Part shown: one piece after another, positions 16,602 through 25,124 of the stretch
Layout of the letters: each line of letters starts with the position of its first letter
Position numbering within the stretch: position 1 is the stretch's first letter
Source: UBA7398 sp964597305
GTDB lineage: Bacteria; Actinomycetota; Actinomycetes; Nanopelagicales; Nanopelagicaceae
Assembly (NCBI GenBank): GCA_964597305.1
Contig: CAZQWU010000001.1
Span: 28,264-92,263, forward strand
Direction of reading: 5' to 3'
DNA length: 64,000 nt
The notes under the pieces: model-generated
Told to the model about the DNA's origin: nothing
What the model saw: the letters and a program-made list of their open reading frames with translations, nothing else
Databases searched by the model: none
Translations under genes and position numbers: made by a program

Positions 16602-16916
16602 ATGTTCAACATCGGTGGCGGTGAGTTTCTTGGACTTTTTATCCTTGCCGTGATTTTAGTAGGACCAGAGCGAATGCCACGTGTGGCTTCAGATGCCGCC
16701 AAGCTCTACGTCAAACTTCGCGATCTCGCGCAGGGTTTAACTCAAGAACTGCGAAAAAATCTTGGCCCTGGTTATGAAGATCTCGACGTGAGAGATCTCC
16801 ACCCCAAAACATTTATTAAGAAACATATAACAAGTGTGGTAGATAACATCGACAATCCAGTTAAAGATATTAACGAGGTTAAGAAAGCAGTTCAGTTAGA
16901 TCCGGATATTCTCTAA
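16602..16916 (+). CDS. tatB: Sec-independent protein translocase TatB
   Basis: A 104-residue protein with the TatA/B pattern: an N-terminal membrane helix (GGGEFLGLFILAVILVGPERMP), the glutamate and GPER hinge, and a charged amphipathic helix after it. Placement downstream of htrA and upstream of mrp matches the mycobacterial tatB locus. With TatA and TatC, not seen here, it would export folded twin-arginine substrates. The length and the short acidic tail fit TatB better than TatA. Confidence 0.85.
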   Translation: MFNIGGGEFLGLFILAVILVGPERMPRVASDAAKLYVKLRDLAQGLTQELRKNLGPGYEDLDVRDLHPKTFIKKHITSVVDNIDNPVKDINEVKKAVQLDPDIL

Positions 16917-16919
16917 CAC

Positions 16920-18035
16920 ATGTCTGTTTCGGAAATATCTCAGGCGCTCTCCACCGTCATCGATCCGGAACTCCATCGACCCCTTACTGAATTAGGGATG
17001 GTGGAATCGGTTGATTTTCACAATGGCGTCGCCGATATCAAGATTCTTCTGACAATTTCAGGATGTCCCATGCGGGATCGATTACAGAGTGATATCTCAC
17101 GAGCGGTAGAGAAAATAACAAACGTGAAGAGAATTAATCTGACGTTTGGTGTTATGAACGAGGCACAACGAAATGAAGTGAAGAAAATTATTCGCGGTGG
17201 CAAAGAAGCATTTATTCCGTTTGCCCAACCCGATTCATTAACGCGGGTGATTGCTATTGCCTCTGGAAAAGGCGGCGTAGGTAAATCATCAGTCACTGCC
17301 AATATTGCAGTGGCGGTCGCGCGCGCTGGTTTTAAAGTCGGGATTCTCGACGCTGATGTTTATGGCCACTCGATACCGCGTTTAATGGGTATCGATGGAA
17401 AACGCCCCACTGCTATTGATCAAACATTTATTCCCCTCGAATCTTTTGGCGTCAAAGTTGTTTCGATGGGAATGTTCAAGCCCGATCGCTCTGATCCCAT
17501 TGTGTATCGGGGTCCGCTCTTACATCGAGTACTTGAACAATTATTAAGCGATGCGTATTGGGGCGATCTTGATTTTCTCTTCCTCGATCTTCCACCTGGA
17601 ACTGGTGATATTGCTATTTCATTAGGACAACTCATACCCGCATCTGAAATTATTGTTGTTACCACTCCACAGGTTGCCGCCGCTGAAGTGGCAGAGCGAG
17701 CTGGTCGAGTTGCACATCAACTAAAACAACACGTCATTGGCGTCATTGAAAATATGTCAGATTTTCCTTGTCCACATTGCCAGCAACCGATTTCGCTCTT
17801 TGGAAGTGGTGGTGGCGTCGAAACTGCGGATCGACTCAGTACATTGCTCGGTGCAGATGTACCAGTACTAGCAAAGATTCCATTTGATGTTGCCCTTCGA
17901 TCAGGTGGAGATGAAGGTGTTCCAATAGTGATTGCTCAACCAGCAAACCCCGTCAGTACCGCATTCAATGACATTGCGGCGAAGATAACTCAACGTTCTC
18001 GTTCGATCGTGGGGCGGCGACTCCCGGTTTCATAG
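16920..18035 (+). CDS. mrp: Mrp/ApbC-family iron-sulfur cluster carrier ATPase
   Basis: A 371-residue protein with an N-terminal MIP18/DUF59 domain (about residues 1-85, IDPELHRPLTELGMV) followed by a P-loop ATPase with the deviant Walker A motif SGKGGVGKSSVT, and the CPHC pair (near residue 283) that holds a bridging Fe-S cluster. It carries Fe-S clusters to apoproteins. It begins three bases after tatB and is probably cotranscribed. Counterpart of Rv1229c by gene order. Confidence 0.93.
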   Translation: MSVSEISQALSTVIDPELHRPLTELGMVESVDFHNGVADIKILLTISGCPMRDRLQSDISRAVEKITNVKRINLTFGVMNEAQRNEVKKIIRGGKEAFIPFAQPDSLTRVIAIASGKGGVGKSSVTANIAVAVARAGFKVGILDADVYGHSIPRLMGIDGKRPTAIDQTFIPLESFGVKVVSMGMFKPDRSDPIVYRGPLLHRVLEQLLSDAYWGDLDFLFLDLPPGTGDIAISLGQLIPASEIIVVTTPQVAAAEVAERAGRVAHQLKQHVIGVIENMSDFPCPHCQQPISLFGSGGGVETADRLSTLLGADVPVLAKIPFDVALRSGGDEGVPIVIAQPANPVSTAFNDIAAKITQRSRSIVGRRLPVS

Positions 18036-18043
18036 GCCTCGCT

Positions 18044-18049
18044 TAGACT
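18044..18049 (+). promoter_or_regulatory. Leaderless -10 box of the MgtE_N/NRAMP operon
   Basis: TAGACT lies six bases before the ATG at 18056, so this gene pair can be transcribed independently of mrp. Confidence 0.55.
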
Positions 18050-18055
18050 TGGCGC

Positions 18056-19408
18056 ATGAAATCGCCACAGACAAAGTCTAAAAAAGTGAATCCAGTGGCG
18101 AAGCGAATAGTCGCCTCAAAAAATTATGAAAAGGCGCTCGAGCGTAAAAATATCCGCGCTGCTCTCGTCTCCTTTGCCTCTCTTGTTGGACGTCCAGTAA
18201 AAAACGAAGACGGATCCATTATTGGAAAACTTATGGATGTCGTTGTTCGCCATGGTGAAGAAACATATCCACCTGTGTCAGGGCTGATCGTCAAAGTAGG
18301 ACAAAGTGCGGCATTTATTGATGGCGCACGTATTACTCGGTTAACACCGCGAGAGATTGTTTTGCAAGCGAAAAGTATTAATTTGTCGAACTTCCAACGA
18401 CGGCAAGGTGAATCTCTACTTGATGCCGATGTTCTTGACCATCAAATAGTTGATGTTGATGGATTGCGAGTCGTTCGCACATCAGACTTGTACTTAGCTC
18501 CGCTAGATAAGGAGATTCGCGTTGTTGGAGTCGATATCTCTTTCCGATCTTTTATTCGGAGAATTTTTCCGCATTTTATTTCGCGTCGACCTAATCCCGA
18601 ATTTGTAGTTGACTGGGGGAAAGTTGCATCGCTGGCAGATGGTTCAGGAGTTGTCCGCTCATCAGTGTCACGAGGTGCGCTGAGCAAATTACGACCAGCA
18701 GACATCGCTGACCTTATTGAAGATCTCCAAGGCCGCGAGCAAGGCGCATTAATTGAAATGCTCGACCCACAATTAGCGGCCGATGCGTTGGAAGAAATGG
18801 ATGATGAAGAACTCCAAGGTTTGATGCGAGGTTTGCCGACAGAGCGCGCGGCCGAATTGATCTCCCATATGGAACCCGATGAAGGTGCAGAGGTACTCCG
18901 TGATCTTGATGAGGATCACCGCGAAGATATCTTGGATGAAATGGATACAGATGTCTCATCTGATCTTCGCCAACTTGTGTCGTTTGATGAAACGCTAGCA
19001 GGCGGAATTATGACCACTCATATCGTCTCCGCTGAACAAAATTCCACTGTTTCTGCAGCGCTCAAACTCATCGCAAAACATAAGGAGCGCGATGTTGGTG
19101 ACGGAATCATTATCGTGAACGAACATGGCGCGCTGGTTGATCACATTCATCTTGTAGAACTTGTTTCAGCAAAATCAACAGCAAAACTTGCCTCCTTAGT
19201 CGGACCGCCGTATCCAACAGCCGTAAAGAGCGATACACGTCTGCCTGATGTTGTTGAAGAATTTGCCAACAATCGAGGCTCATCAATTATTGTCGTCGAC
19301 GATGACAATAAACCGGTTGGTCGAATCATGGCGGATGATTTAATTGATGCGCTAACCAAAGAAAACCAAGATCTTCATGGTGTTGCGCAAGGTACAGGTG
19401 CGTTGTAA
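18056..19408 (+). CDS. Soluble MgtE N-domain/CBS protein (Rv1232c-like)
   Basis: A 450-residue protein without membrane segments. A PRC-barrel-like N-terminal part (about residues 40-180) is followed by an MgtE N-domain superhelix of acidic repeats (LRPADIADLIEDLQGREQG, then ALEEMDDEELQGLMRGLP) and a pair of CBS domains starting at MTTHIVSAEQN. In MgtE channels the N and CBS domains bind Mg2+ in the cytoplasm and gate the pore; here the pore domain is absent. Its stop overlaps the start of an NRAMP-type transporter by one base, suggesting that it senses a divalent cation for that transporter. Confidence 0.85.
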   Translation: MKSPQTKSKKVNPVAKRIVASKNYEKALERKNIRAALVSFASLVGRPVKNEDGSIIGKLMDVVVRHGEETYPPVSGLIVKVGQSAAFIDGARITRLTPREIVLQAKSINLSNFQRRQGESLLDADVLDHQIVDVDGLRVVRTSDLYLAPLDKEIRVVGVDISFRSFIRRIFPHFISRRPNPEFVVDWGKVASLADGSGVVRSSVSRGALSKLRPADIADLIEDLQGREQGALIEMLDPQLAADALEEMDDEELQGLMRGLPTERAAELISHMEPDEGAEVLRDLDEDHREDILDEMDTDVSSDLRQLVSFDETLAGGIMTTHIVSAEQNSTVSAALKLIAKHKERDVGDGIIIVNEHGALVDHIHLVELVSAKSTAKLASLVGPPYPTAVKSDTRLPDVVEEFANNRGSSIIVVDDDNKPVGRIMADDLIDALTKENQDLHGVAQGTGAL

Positions 19409-20658
19409 TGCCTACTAAAAATATTGCCGAAACCATGTCACCAAAGAAATTACGCGTAGCAGCATTTCTTGGCGTCATGGGTCCAGGAATTATTGCGGGA
19501 CTCTCCGATGATGATCCGGCCGGAATCACGACATATTCATCGCTCGGTGCAAAATATGGGTATCAATTACTGTGGACGTTATTGATATCCACCATTGCGC
19601 TCATAATTTTTCAAGATCTCGGTGCACGAATTGGCGTCGTCACCCGGCAAGGAATGATCGGGTTAGTGCGACAAAAATACGGCGCGAGATCGGGCATGTT
19701 AAGTGCAGTCGTTTTAATTCTCGCCAATGTTGGAACTATGACGGCAGAATTCGCAGGCATTGCCGCGGCTGGTGAATTATTTGGATTGAGCAAATATCTT
19801 TCTGTTCCCCTTGCCGCAATAATTGTCTCTCTTTTAGTGTTACGAGGCTCTTTTGCACGTATTGAGAAAGTATTTTTCCTGCTTTCCGCGGTGTTTCTCG
19901 CCTACATTGTTGCTGGATTTTTGGCAGAACCATCATGGGGGAGCGCATTTCACGGATTATTTGTTCCTTCAATGCCATTAACTCGTGATGCTATTTATTT
20001 GGCAACTGCAACTTTAGGAACAACGCTAGCGCCCTGGGGCTTGGCATTTATTCAGTCATACGCAGTAGATAAGCGATTAACTCGTGATGACTTAAAACTA
20101 TTGCGAGTAGATGTCTGGACCGGTTCGCTACTCACGGGCGTCATTGGTTTTTTTGTGGTTGTGACGTGTGCTGCAACATTGCATAAAAATGGCACTCCAG
20201 TTAATGATGCAGCACAAGCAGCTCAAGCGTTAGAGCCGTTAGCTGGAACGCTTGCAAAAGAATTATTCGCTGTGGGATTGATCGGGGCTGCACTTTTGGC
20301 TGCATCAATCTTGCCGTTATCAACTGCCTACTCAGTGACTGACTTAACTGGCCGACCGGCAGCGTTGAATGACAAATTCGATGATGCACCGCTTTTTTAT
20401 ACGACATTTGGCCTCGTGACGGCGGTCTCGATGGCATTAATTTTGATTCCTGGTGCGCCACTGATCAAAATTTTGATTCTGACGCAAATTCTCAATGCGG
20501 TTTTATTATTACCGCTGCTGTTATATATGTTTGGTATTTCTCGGGATCGCCGATTAATGGGTGAATTTATTCCGAGTAAAACGATGTCACTGGTTTATAT
20601 CGTGATTATTGCGATTGTTGCTACTGCGATATTTGGAATGTTCTGGTTCTCGGTGTGA
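19408..20658 (+). CDS. NRAMP-related divalent cation transporter with atypical metal site
   Basis: A 416-residue membrane protein with about eleven transmembrane segments. The first helix aligns with NRAMP proteins (GPGIIAGLSDDDPAGITTYS), but the metal-binding DPGN reads DPAG. The sixth-helix MPH reads APW (TLGTTLAPWGLAFIQS). In NRAMP proteins the methionine of MPH helps select transition metals, and known NRAMP-related magnesium transporters lack it. A hard cation such as Mg2+ is therefore a likely substrate, by inference. It is translationally coupled to the MgtE-like sensor and followed by an EamA gene in a GTGA overlap. Confidence 0.87.
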   Translation: MPTKNIAETMSPKKLRVAAFLGVMGPGIIAGLSDDDPAGITTYSSLGAKYGYQLLWTLLISTIALIIFQDLGARIGVVTRQGMIGLVRQKYGARSGMLSAVVLILANVGTMTAEFAGIAAAGELFGLSKYLSVPLAAIIVSLLVLRGSFARIEKVFFLLSAVFLAYIVAGFLAEPSWGSAFHGLFVPSMPLTRDAIYLATATLGTTLAPWGLAFIQSYAVDKRLTRDDLKLLRVDVWTGSLLTGVIGFFVVVTCAATLHKNGTPVNDAAQAAQALEPLAGTLAKELFAVGLIGAALLAASILPLSTAYSVTDLTGRPAALNDKFDDAPLFYTTFGLVTAVSMALILIPGAPLIKILILTQILNAVLLLPLLLYMFGISRDRRLMGEFIPSKTMSLVYIVIIAIVATAIFGMFWFSV

Positions 20659-21560
20659 AAGATGTAAATCACACACAAATGCCAGTGGGACGCGATATTC
20701 CCCTACTTTTGCTGGGAATCATCGGTATTGGGATGTCTGGTCCACTCGTAGCAATGACAACGATTCCGGTTATTGCGCTAATTTTTTGGCGAAATATTGG
20801 TGGCACATTTCTGCTTCTACCGTTTGCGCTTCGATTGGGTGAATGGCGTACCGCTGAACAACGCCGAGGAATTGGGTGGGCAGCTCTTGCTGGATTTCTC
20901 CTCGCACTTCACTTTATTGGTTTCTTCTACGGCATGCGCTACACCAGTGTGGCAGCAGGTACTGCATTAGTTGCCATGCAACCGATTTTTGCTGCAATCA
21001 TTACGCGTTTTCTCGGAGGGCATATCCCACGACAGGCATGGTTGGGAATGTCGATCTCATTTGTTGGAGTGCTCGTCATTACTGGGATTGATTTCCAATT
21101 ATCGTGGCGAGCGTTTGTCGGCGATCTCGCCTCACTAGTTTCAGGTGCTCTCTCAGCAACGTACGTGATTATCGGCTCGCAGGCGCAGAAAAAAGTTTCC
21201 ACATTTACGTACACCACAATCTGTTATTTCGTGGCAGCACTAACAGCAATTCCACTGACATTTATTATGAAAGAGAAGGCATTTGGATATCCTGCGCGAG
21301 ATTGGTTGTTACTCCTAGCTTTGATTTTTAGCGCACAAATACTTGGCCACACAATGTTTAATTTTGCCTTGAAGCGAGTTGCGCCAACGGTTGTCTCACT
21401 CATAGTCTTTTTTGAAGTACCAGTGGCAGCGCTTCTTGCGTGGTGGTGGATTGATCAAACTCCACCTGGCGCGACAATCCCAGGTATCGTCTTGATTCTT
21501 TTAGGATGTGCAGTTTTTGTTCTGCGTACTCACAATAAAGTTTCGATAAGCGCGCCATGA
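20655..21560 (+). CDS. EamA/DMT-family transporter
   Basis: A 301-residue protein with ten hydrophobic segments arranged as two EamA repeats. RNIGGTFLLLPFALRLGEWR in the first half and LGHTMFNFALKRVAPTVVSLIVFFEVPVAALLAWW in the second are typical of drug/metabolite transporters. Substrate unknown. The GTG start overlaps the NRAMP stop by four bases and the stop overlaps the PHP gene by four bases, so it is part of one translationally coupled operon. Confidence 0.88.
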   Translation: MKDVNHTQMPVGRDIPLLLLGIIGIGMSGPLVAMTTIPVIALIFWRNIGGTFLLLPFALRLGEWRTAEQRRGIGWAALAGFLLALHFIGFFYGMRYTSVAAGTALVAMQPIFAAIITRFLGGHIPRQAWLGMSISFVGVLVITGIDFQLSWRAFVGDLASLVSGALSATYVIIGSQAQKKVSTFTYTTICYFVAALTAIPLTFIMKEKAFGYPARDWLLLLALIFSAQILGHTMFNFALKRVAPTVVSLIVFFEVPVAALLAWWWIDQTPPGATIPGIVLILLGCAVFVLRTHNKVSISAP

Positions 21561-22402
21561 TTGATCTTCACACTCATTCCACTGCAAGTGATGGCACCGA
21601 TTCACCAACTCAACTTGTTATTAATGCCCGTGCTCGCGGCATCACAACTCTGGCTATTACAGATCACGACACGACAAGTGGCTGGAACGAGGCGCTCGCA
21701 GCGTTACCACGCGGAATGTCACTTGTTTTGGGTTCTGAAATTTCCTGCCAAACCGAGGATGGCATCAGTGTGCATATGCTCGGTTTACTCTTTGATCCAG
21801 AACATCACGAGTTACGTCGTGAGTTAGCAACAACGCGTGAGAATCGATTAACTCGTATGTCGAAAATGATTGCCAAACTTAATGAAGCGGGAATAGAAAT
21901 TACACTTGATGAAGTGCTCGCCCAACTTTCCGAGGGTGCAACATTAGGCAGACCGCATTTAGCAGATGCGTTAATTGCTCGTGGAACGATGAAAACTCGA
22001 GATGAAGTTTTTACCGCACTGTTACATAATCGAAGTAAATATTATGTATCGCACTATTCACCGACCCCAGTTAATGCAATCAAACTTATTAAGCAAGCGG
22101 GTGGTGTAGCGGTTATCGCGCACGCTTACGCTTCTCATCGAGGTCGCATCATTTCTGCCGAAATGTTTCGCGATCTAGTCGATGCAGGTCTTGATGGCAT
22201 TGAGGTTGATCATCGCGATCACTCAGAGACAGAACGCGCATCATTATTGCGAATCGCCTACGAATATGACTTAGTTGTCACGGGAGCCAGCGACTATCAC
22301 GGTGACGGTAAACTGAACCGATTAGCTGAAAATACAACGTCGCAAGATCAATGGGAAAAACTTGAGTCGCGCGCTCGTGAGCGAAGGGTAGTGACATTAT
22401 GA
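21557..22402 (+). CDS. PHP-domain phosphoesterase (RNase AM/TrpH-like)
   Basis: A 281-residue protein of the polymerase and histidinol phosphatase (PHP) family. It starts with the metal-binding motif IDLHTHSTASDGT and continues with ITDHDTTSGW, a PHLADALI segment and ASDYHGDGK near the end. Relatives such as E. coli YciV remove nucleotides from 5' RNA ends or act on 3',5'-nucleoside bisphosphates. It is coupled to its neighbours by ATGA overlaps on both sides. Confidence 0.88.
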   Translation: MIDLHTHSTASDGTDSPTQLVINARARGITTLAITDHDTTSGWNEALAALPRGMSLVLGSEISCQTEDGISVHMLGLLFDPEHHELRRELATTRENRLTRMSKMIAKLNEAGIEITLDEVLAQLSEGATLGRPHLADALIARGTMKTRDEVFTALLHNRSKYYVSHYSPTPVNAIKLIKQAGGVAVIAHAYASHRGRIISAEMFRDLVDAGLDGIEVDHRDHSETERASLLRIAYEYDLVVTGASDYHGDGKLNRLAENTTSQDQWEKLESRARERRVVTL

Positions 22403-23007
22403 ATAACGTCTCTGCTGTGACATTTGGCCTGCAAGCATTTGTCACTTTGTTAGTCATTATGGATCCACCAGGTAATACCCCGATTTTTCTTTCTCTAGTC
22501 AAAGGACAGTCGCAACGTCGACAAATGCGAATGGCGCTCCAAGCGGCGCTTGTTTCTTTCCTCGTCATTACCCTCTTTGCGCTCTTTGGTCGATGGATTC
22601 TTAACTACTTAAACATCTCCATCCCTGCTCTTCAAGCAGCCGGTGGCCTTCTACTCTTATTAGTCTCTTTAGAACTATTACGAAACGATGGTGAACAAGC
22701 AGCACTGAATCCCGATGTTAATGTCGCTCTCGTTCCATTGGGAACTCCATTACTTGCTGGCCCTGGAGCGATTGTTGCCACAATGGTTTATGTTCAAAAA
22801 GTTCACCACTTTGATGTCGGTATAGCGCTATTTCTTGCGATAGTTGCGGTCCATATCATCATCGCACTTACCTTGATGTTCTCGACAACAATAGTGAAAG
22901 TGATTAAGGAATCGGGTGTTCAGTTACTCGCACGCATTGCCGGGCTATTGCTCGCAGCAATTGCCGTCGAGATGATTGTCAGTGCAATAAAAGATTTCTT
23001 TCAGTAA
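22399..23007 (+). CDS. MarC-family integral membrane protein
   Basis: A 202-residue protein with six hydrophobic segments. LVIMDPPGNTPIFLSLVKG near the N-terminus and VPLGTPLLAGPGAIVATMV in the middle are the two half-repeat signatures of MarC/UPF0056 proteins. Their function is unresolved. The gene overlaps the PHP gene by four bases and is the last of the operon. It converges with DUF3107, leaving 28 bases between stops. Confidence 0.9.
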   Translation: MNNVSAVTFGLQAFVTLLVIMDPPGNTPIFLSLVKGQSQRRQMRMALQAALVSFLVITLFALFGRWILNYLNISIPALQAAGGLLLLLVSLELLRNDGEQAALNPDVNVALVPLGTPLLAGPGAIVATMVYVQKVHHFDVGIALFLAIVAVHIIIALTLMFSTTIVKVIKESGVQLLARIAGLLLAAIAVEMIVSAIKDFFQ

Positions 23008-23035
23008 ATATCTACAGAGGAAACTTTAAACTGAC

Positions 23036-23296
23036 TTAAGCGTTAGTAAATCCCACTTTACGTTCGGTGGCATCTCCGATTTCAATCACGCCAATTTTCG
23101 CTGCAGGAATCAAGAATTGTCGACCGCGAACATCGTCAAAGACCACCGCAGAGTTGGCGCTAAGCGCCGCATTAACTCGGGCAAGAATCTCTGACTGAGC
23201 AAGTGCGGATTCAATGGTAATTTCTCGAGCTACATCAGAAACCGATATTCGGATTTCTGACACCGCATCTTTTCCGGAAGTTTTTTTCGAAGTCAT
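23036..23296 (-). CDS. DUF3107 family protein (Rv3208A-like)
   Basis: An 86-residue protein. The core (VSEIRISVSDVAREITIES ... VVFDDVRGRQFLIPAAKIGVIEIG) matches the actinobacterial DUF3107 family, whose mycobacterial member lies beside the TetR regulator Rv3208, as here. Function unknown. It lies 12 bases after the TetR gene, but a TAGAAT box six bases before its ATG suggests its own leaderless promoter. Confidence 0.9.
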   Translation of the reverse strand: MTSKKTSGKDAVSEIRISVSDVAREITIESALAQSEILARVNAALSANSAVVFDDVRGRQFLIPAAKIGVIEIGDATERKVGFTNA

Positions 23297-23302
23297 TCCG
23301 TC

Positions 23303-23308
23303 ATTCTA
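23303..23308 (-). promoter_or_regulatory. Leaderless -10 box of DUF3107
   Basis: TAGAAT on the minus strand lies six bases before the ATG at 23296, in the short gap after the TetR gene. Confidence 0.5.
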
Positions 23309-23920
23309 TTAGGACTTAGGGAATCCGGAAATTCCACGCCAAATGAGATTTGTGACAAAGGTCGATGCTTGATCACGAGTCATTGTGCTATCGCGATCGA
23401 GCCAATGACGGGCCGTAATTTGGGCATTTCCAATAATTCCAATCGCAAGCAACATCGATGCTTCTTTAGGTAATCCCGTATCTATCGAGATGACGGCGCT
23501 CACAGCAGCAGCACAGTCATAGGTCATGCGATTGAGACGTTCGCGAACTTGTGGCTCAACGCTCATATCACTTTCAAAAAGGAGACGAAATGCTTCGCCT
23601 TCACTTTCAATAAATCCGAAGTAGGCATCGATAGTGGCTTTGACTCGAAGTGAATTATCTGCAGTGGAAGCGATGGCACGTTGAATAGCAAAAACGAGTG
23701 AGTCAATATGGAGATCTAGTACGGCGAGATATAAATCGAGTTTTGACGGAAAATGTTGGTAGAGAACCGGCTTACTGACACTGGCACGATCAGCAATTTC
23801 ATCCATTGCTGCGGCGTGATAGCCAGCCTGCGTAAAAACTTCCAGGGCTGCAGAGAGTAATTGTGCTCGCCGCTCATCTCGCGGTAACCGAGCTCGGTTA
23901 TCTTTCTGATCGGTATTCAT
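23309..23920 (-). CDS. TetR-family transcriptional regulator (Rv3208-like)
   Basis: A 203-residue regulator. The N-terminal helix-turn-helix spans about residues 10-57 ([20 protein letters not shown], then [18 protein letters not shown]). The rest is a helical ligand-binding domain. The open frame extends upstream to an ATG at 24001 inside mshB, but the ATG at 23920 fits the family and has a TACGAT box seven bases upstream. It is paired with DUF3107 as in mycobacteria. Divergent from mshB; targets and ligand unknown. Confidence 0.88.
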   Translation of the reverse strand: MNTDQKDNRARLPRDERRAQLLSAALEVFTQAGYHAAAMDEIADRASVSKPVLYQHFPSKLDLYLAVLDLHIDSLVFAIQRAIASTADNSLRVKATIDAYFGFIESEGEAFRLLFESDMSVEPQVRERLNRMTYDCAAAVSAVISIDTGLPKEASMLLAIGIIGNAQITARHWLDRDSTMTRDQASTFVTNLIWRGISGFPKS

Positions 23921-23927
23921 TGGCAAC

Positions 23928-23933
23928 ATCGTA
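23928..23933 (-). promoter_or_regulatory. Leaderless -10 box of the TetR gene
   Basis: TACGAT on the minus strand lies seven bases before the ATG at 23920. A weaker CAGAAT box for mshB lies on the plus strand at 23937-23942, seven bases before the ATG at 23950. Confidence 0.4.
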
Positions 23934-23949
23934 CGGCAGAATACGGATA

Positions 23950-24816
23950 ATGGAAGCGCTCGCACCTCATTCACACCATTCTCTTCTACTCGTTCACGCA
24001 CATCCTGATGATGAAACTATTAATAACGGCGCGACAATGGCGAAATATGTTGCAGAAGGTGCGCACGTAACATTGGTAACGTGCACTCGCGGAGAAGAAG
24101 GCGAAGTGCTGGTTCCAGAATTGGCCCATTTAGCAAGCACACACGATGACACATTAGGCGATCATCGAATCAAAGAATTAGCTGAGGCAATGACAATTCT
24201 TGGTGTCAAGGACCATCGCTTTATTGGTAATTGGCGAGATAGCGGAATGATGGGAACTGATCAGAATAAGCGCCCTGATGTATTTTGGAATGTTGATGTT
24301 GATCAAGCAGCCAAAGAACTTGTTCAGGTCATCCTCGATGTTAAACCACAGGTGATGATTACCTACGATGACAATGGCGGATATGGACACCCTGATCACA
24401 TCCAAGCCCATCGAGTTGCGATGCGAGCTGCAGAATTGGCGCGAAACCAAGGTTGGAATATCGAGAAAATTTACTGGAATACGATCCCTCGTTCCGTGAT
24501 TGAAGAAGGAATAGCCGCGATGAAAGAGACGGGATCAGATTTCTTTGGTGTAGAAAAAGCGGAGGATTTTCCATTTGCTCAACCAGATGAACGCGTGACC
24601 ACAGTGATCGATGGCAATAATTTCGTCGAACAGAAAATGGCGGCAATGAAAGCTCACGCAACGCAAATTTCTGTCGATGGCCCGTTTTTTGCACTCTCGA
24701 ATAATCTTGGTTTACAAGTATTTGGTCGTGAGTTTTACACCTTGGTTCATGGCCATAAAGAAGGTCCGTTTGATGAAAATGATCGTGAAACGGACTTATT
24801 CTCTGGTGTGGCATGA
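23950..24816 (+). CDS. mshB: N-acetyl-glucosaminyl-inositol deacetylase MshB
   Basis: A 288-residue zinc deacetylase of mycothiol biosynthesis, which removes the acetyl group from GlcNAc-Ins. The zinc motif [30 protein letters not shown], the [12 protein letters not shown] active-site segment and KIYWNTIP match MshB better than the related amidase Mca. The frame extends upstream to 23863, but the ATG at 23950 gives the family start. It overlaps a DUF6113 gene by four bases, as in other actinobacteria. Mycothiol is the low-molecular-weight thiol of actinobacteria. Confidence 0.9.
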   Translation: MEALAPHSHHSLLLVHAHPDDETINNGATMAKYVAEGAHVTLVTCTRGEEGEVLVPELAHLASTHDDTLGDHRIKELAEAMTILGVKDHRFIGNWRDSGMMGTDQNKRPDVFWNVDVDQAAKELVQVILDVKPQVMITYDDNGGYGHPDHIQAHRVAMRAAELARNQGWNIEKIYWNTIPRSVIEEGIAAMKETGSDFFGVEKAEDFPFAQPDERVTTVIDGNNFVEQKMAAMKAHATQISVDGPFFALSNNLGLQVFGREFYTLVHGHKEGPFDENDRETDLFSGVA

Positions 24817-25124
24817 GAATTATTGTCAGTGCGTTCGTTGGCGCAGTGCTGGGAATCGCAGCAACATTTATTCATAATCTCTGGCCACCTATGGGATTGA
24901 TCGTGGCAATTGCTGGAACGTTCCTTGGAATTCGCTTACTTGGACAACTTTATTTCGAACGGACCGTTAAAGCAGTTGCGACGCTGGCGTGGATTCTCGT
25001 TGCGATGCGCGCAAGTTCATTGGGAAACGGTGATGAATTACTTATTACCGGATTACCCATTGGTTCATACTTTGTAGCCGGTGGATTTATCAGCGCACTC
25101 ATTGCACTCAGTGTGAAACCTTAG
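24813..25124 (+). CDS. DUF6113-like small membrane protein
   Basis: A 103-residue protein with four hydrophobic segments and few charged residues. It directly follows and overlaps mshB, the position held by DUF6113 (Rv1171-like) proteins in actinobacteria. Function unknown. Its stop overlaps the convergent cysS gene by four bases. Confidence 0.7.
   Translation: MRIIVSAFVGAVLGIAATFIHNLWPPMGLIVAIAGTFLGIRLLGQLYFERTVKAVATLAWILVAMRASSLGNGDELLITGLPIGSYFVAGGFISALIALSVKP

Noticed and set aside
23950..24816. Mycothiol S-conjugate amidase Mca (its length of 288 residues is the same)
   Set aside because: The WRDSGM, GEEGEV and YGHPDH motifs follow MshB, not Mca, and the DUF6113 neighbour is an mshB neighbour.
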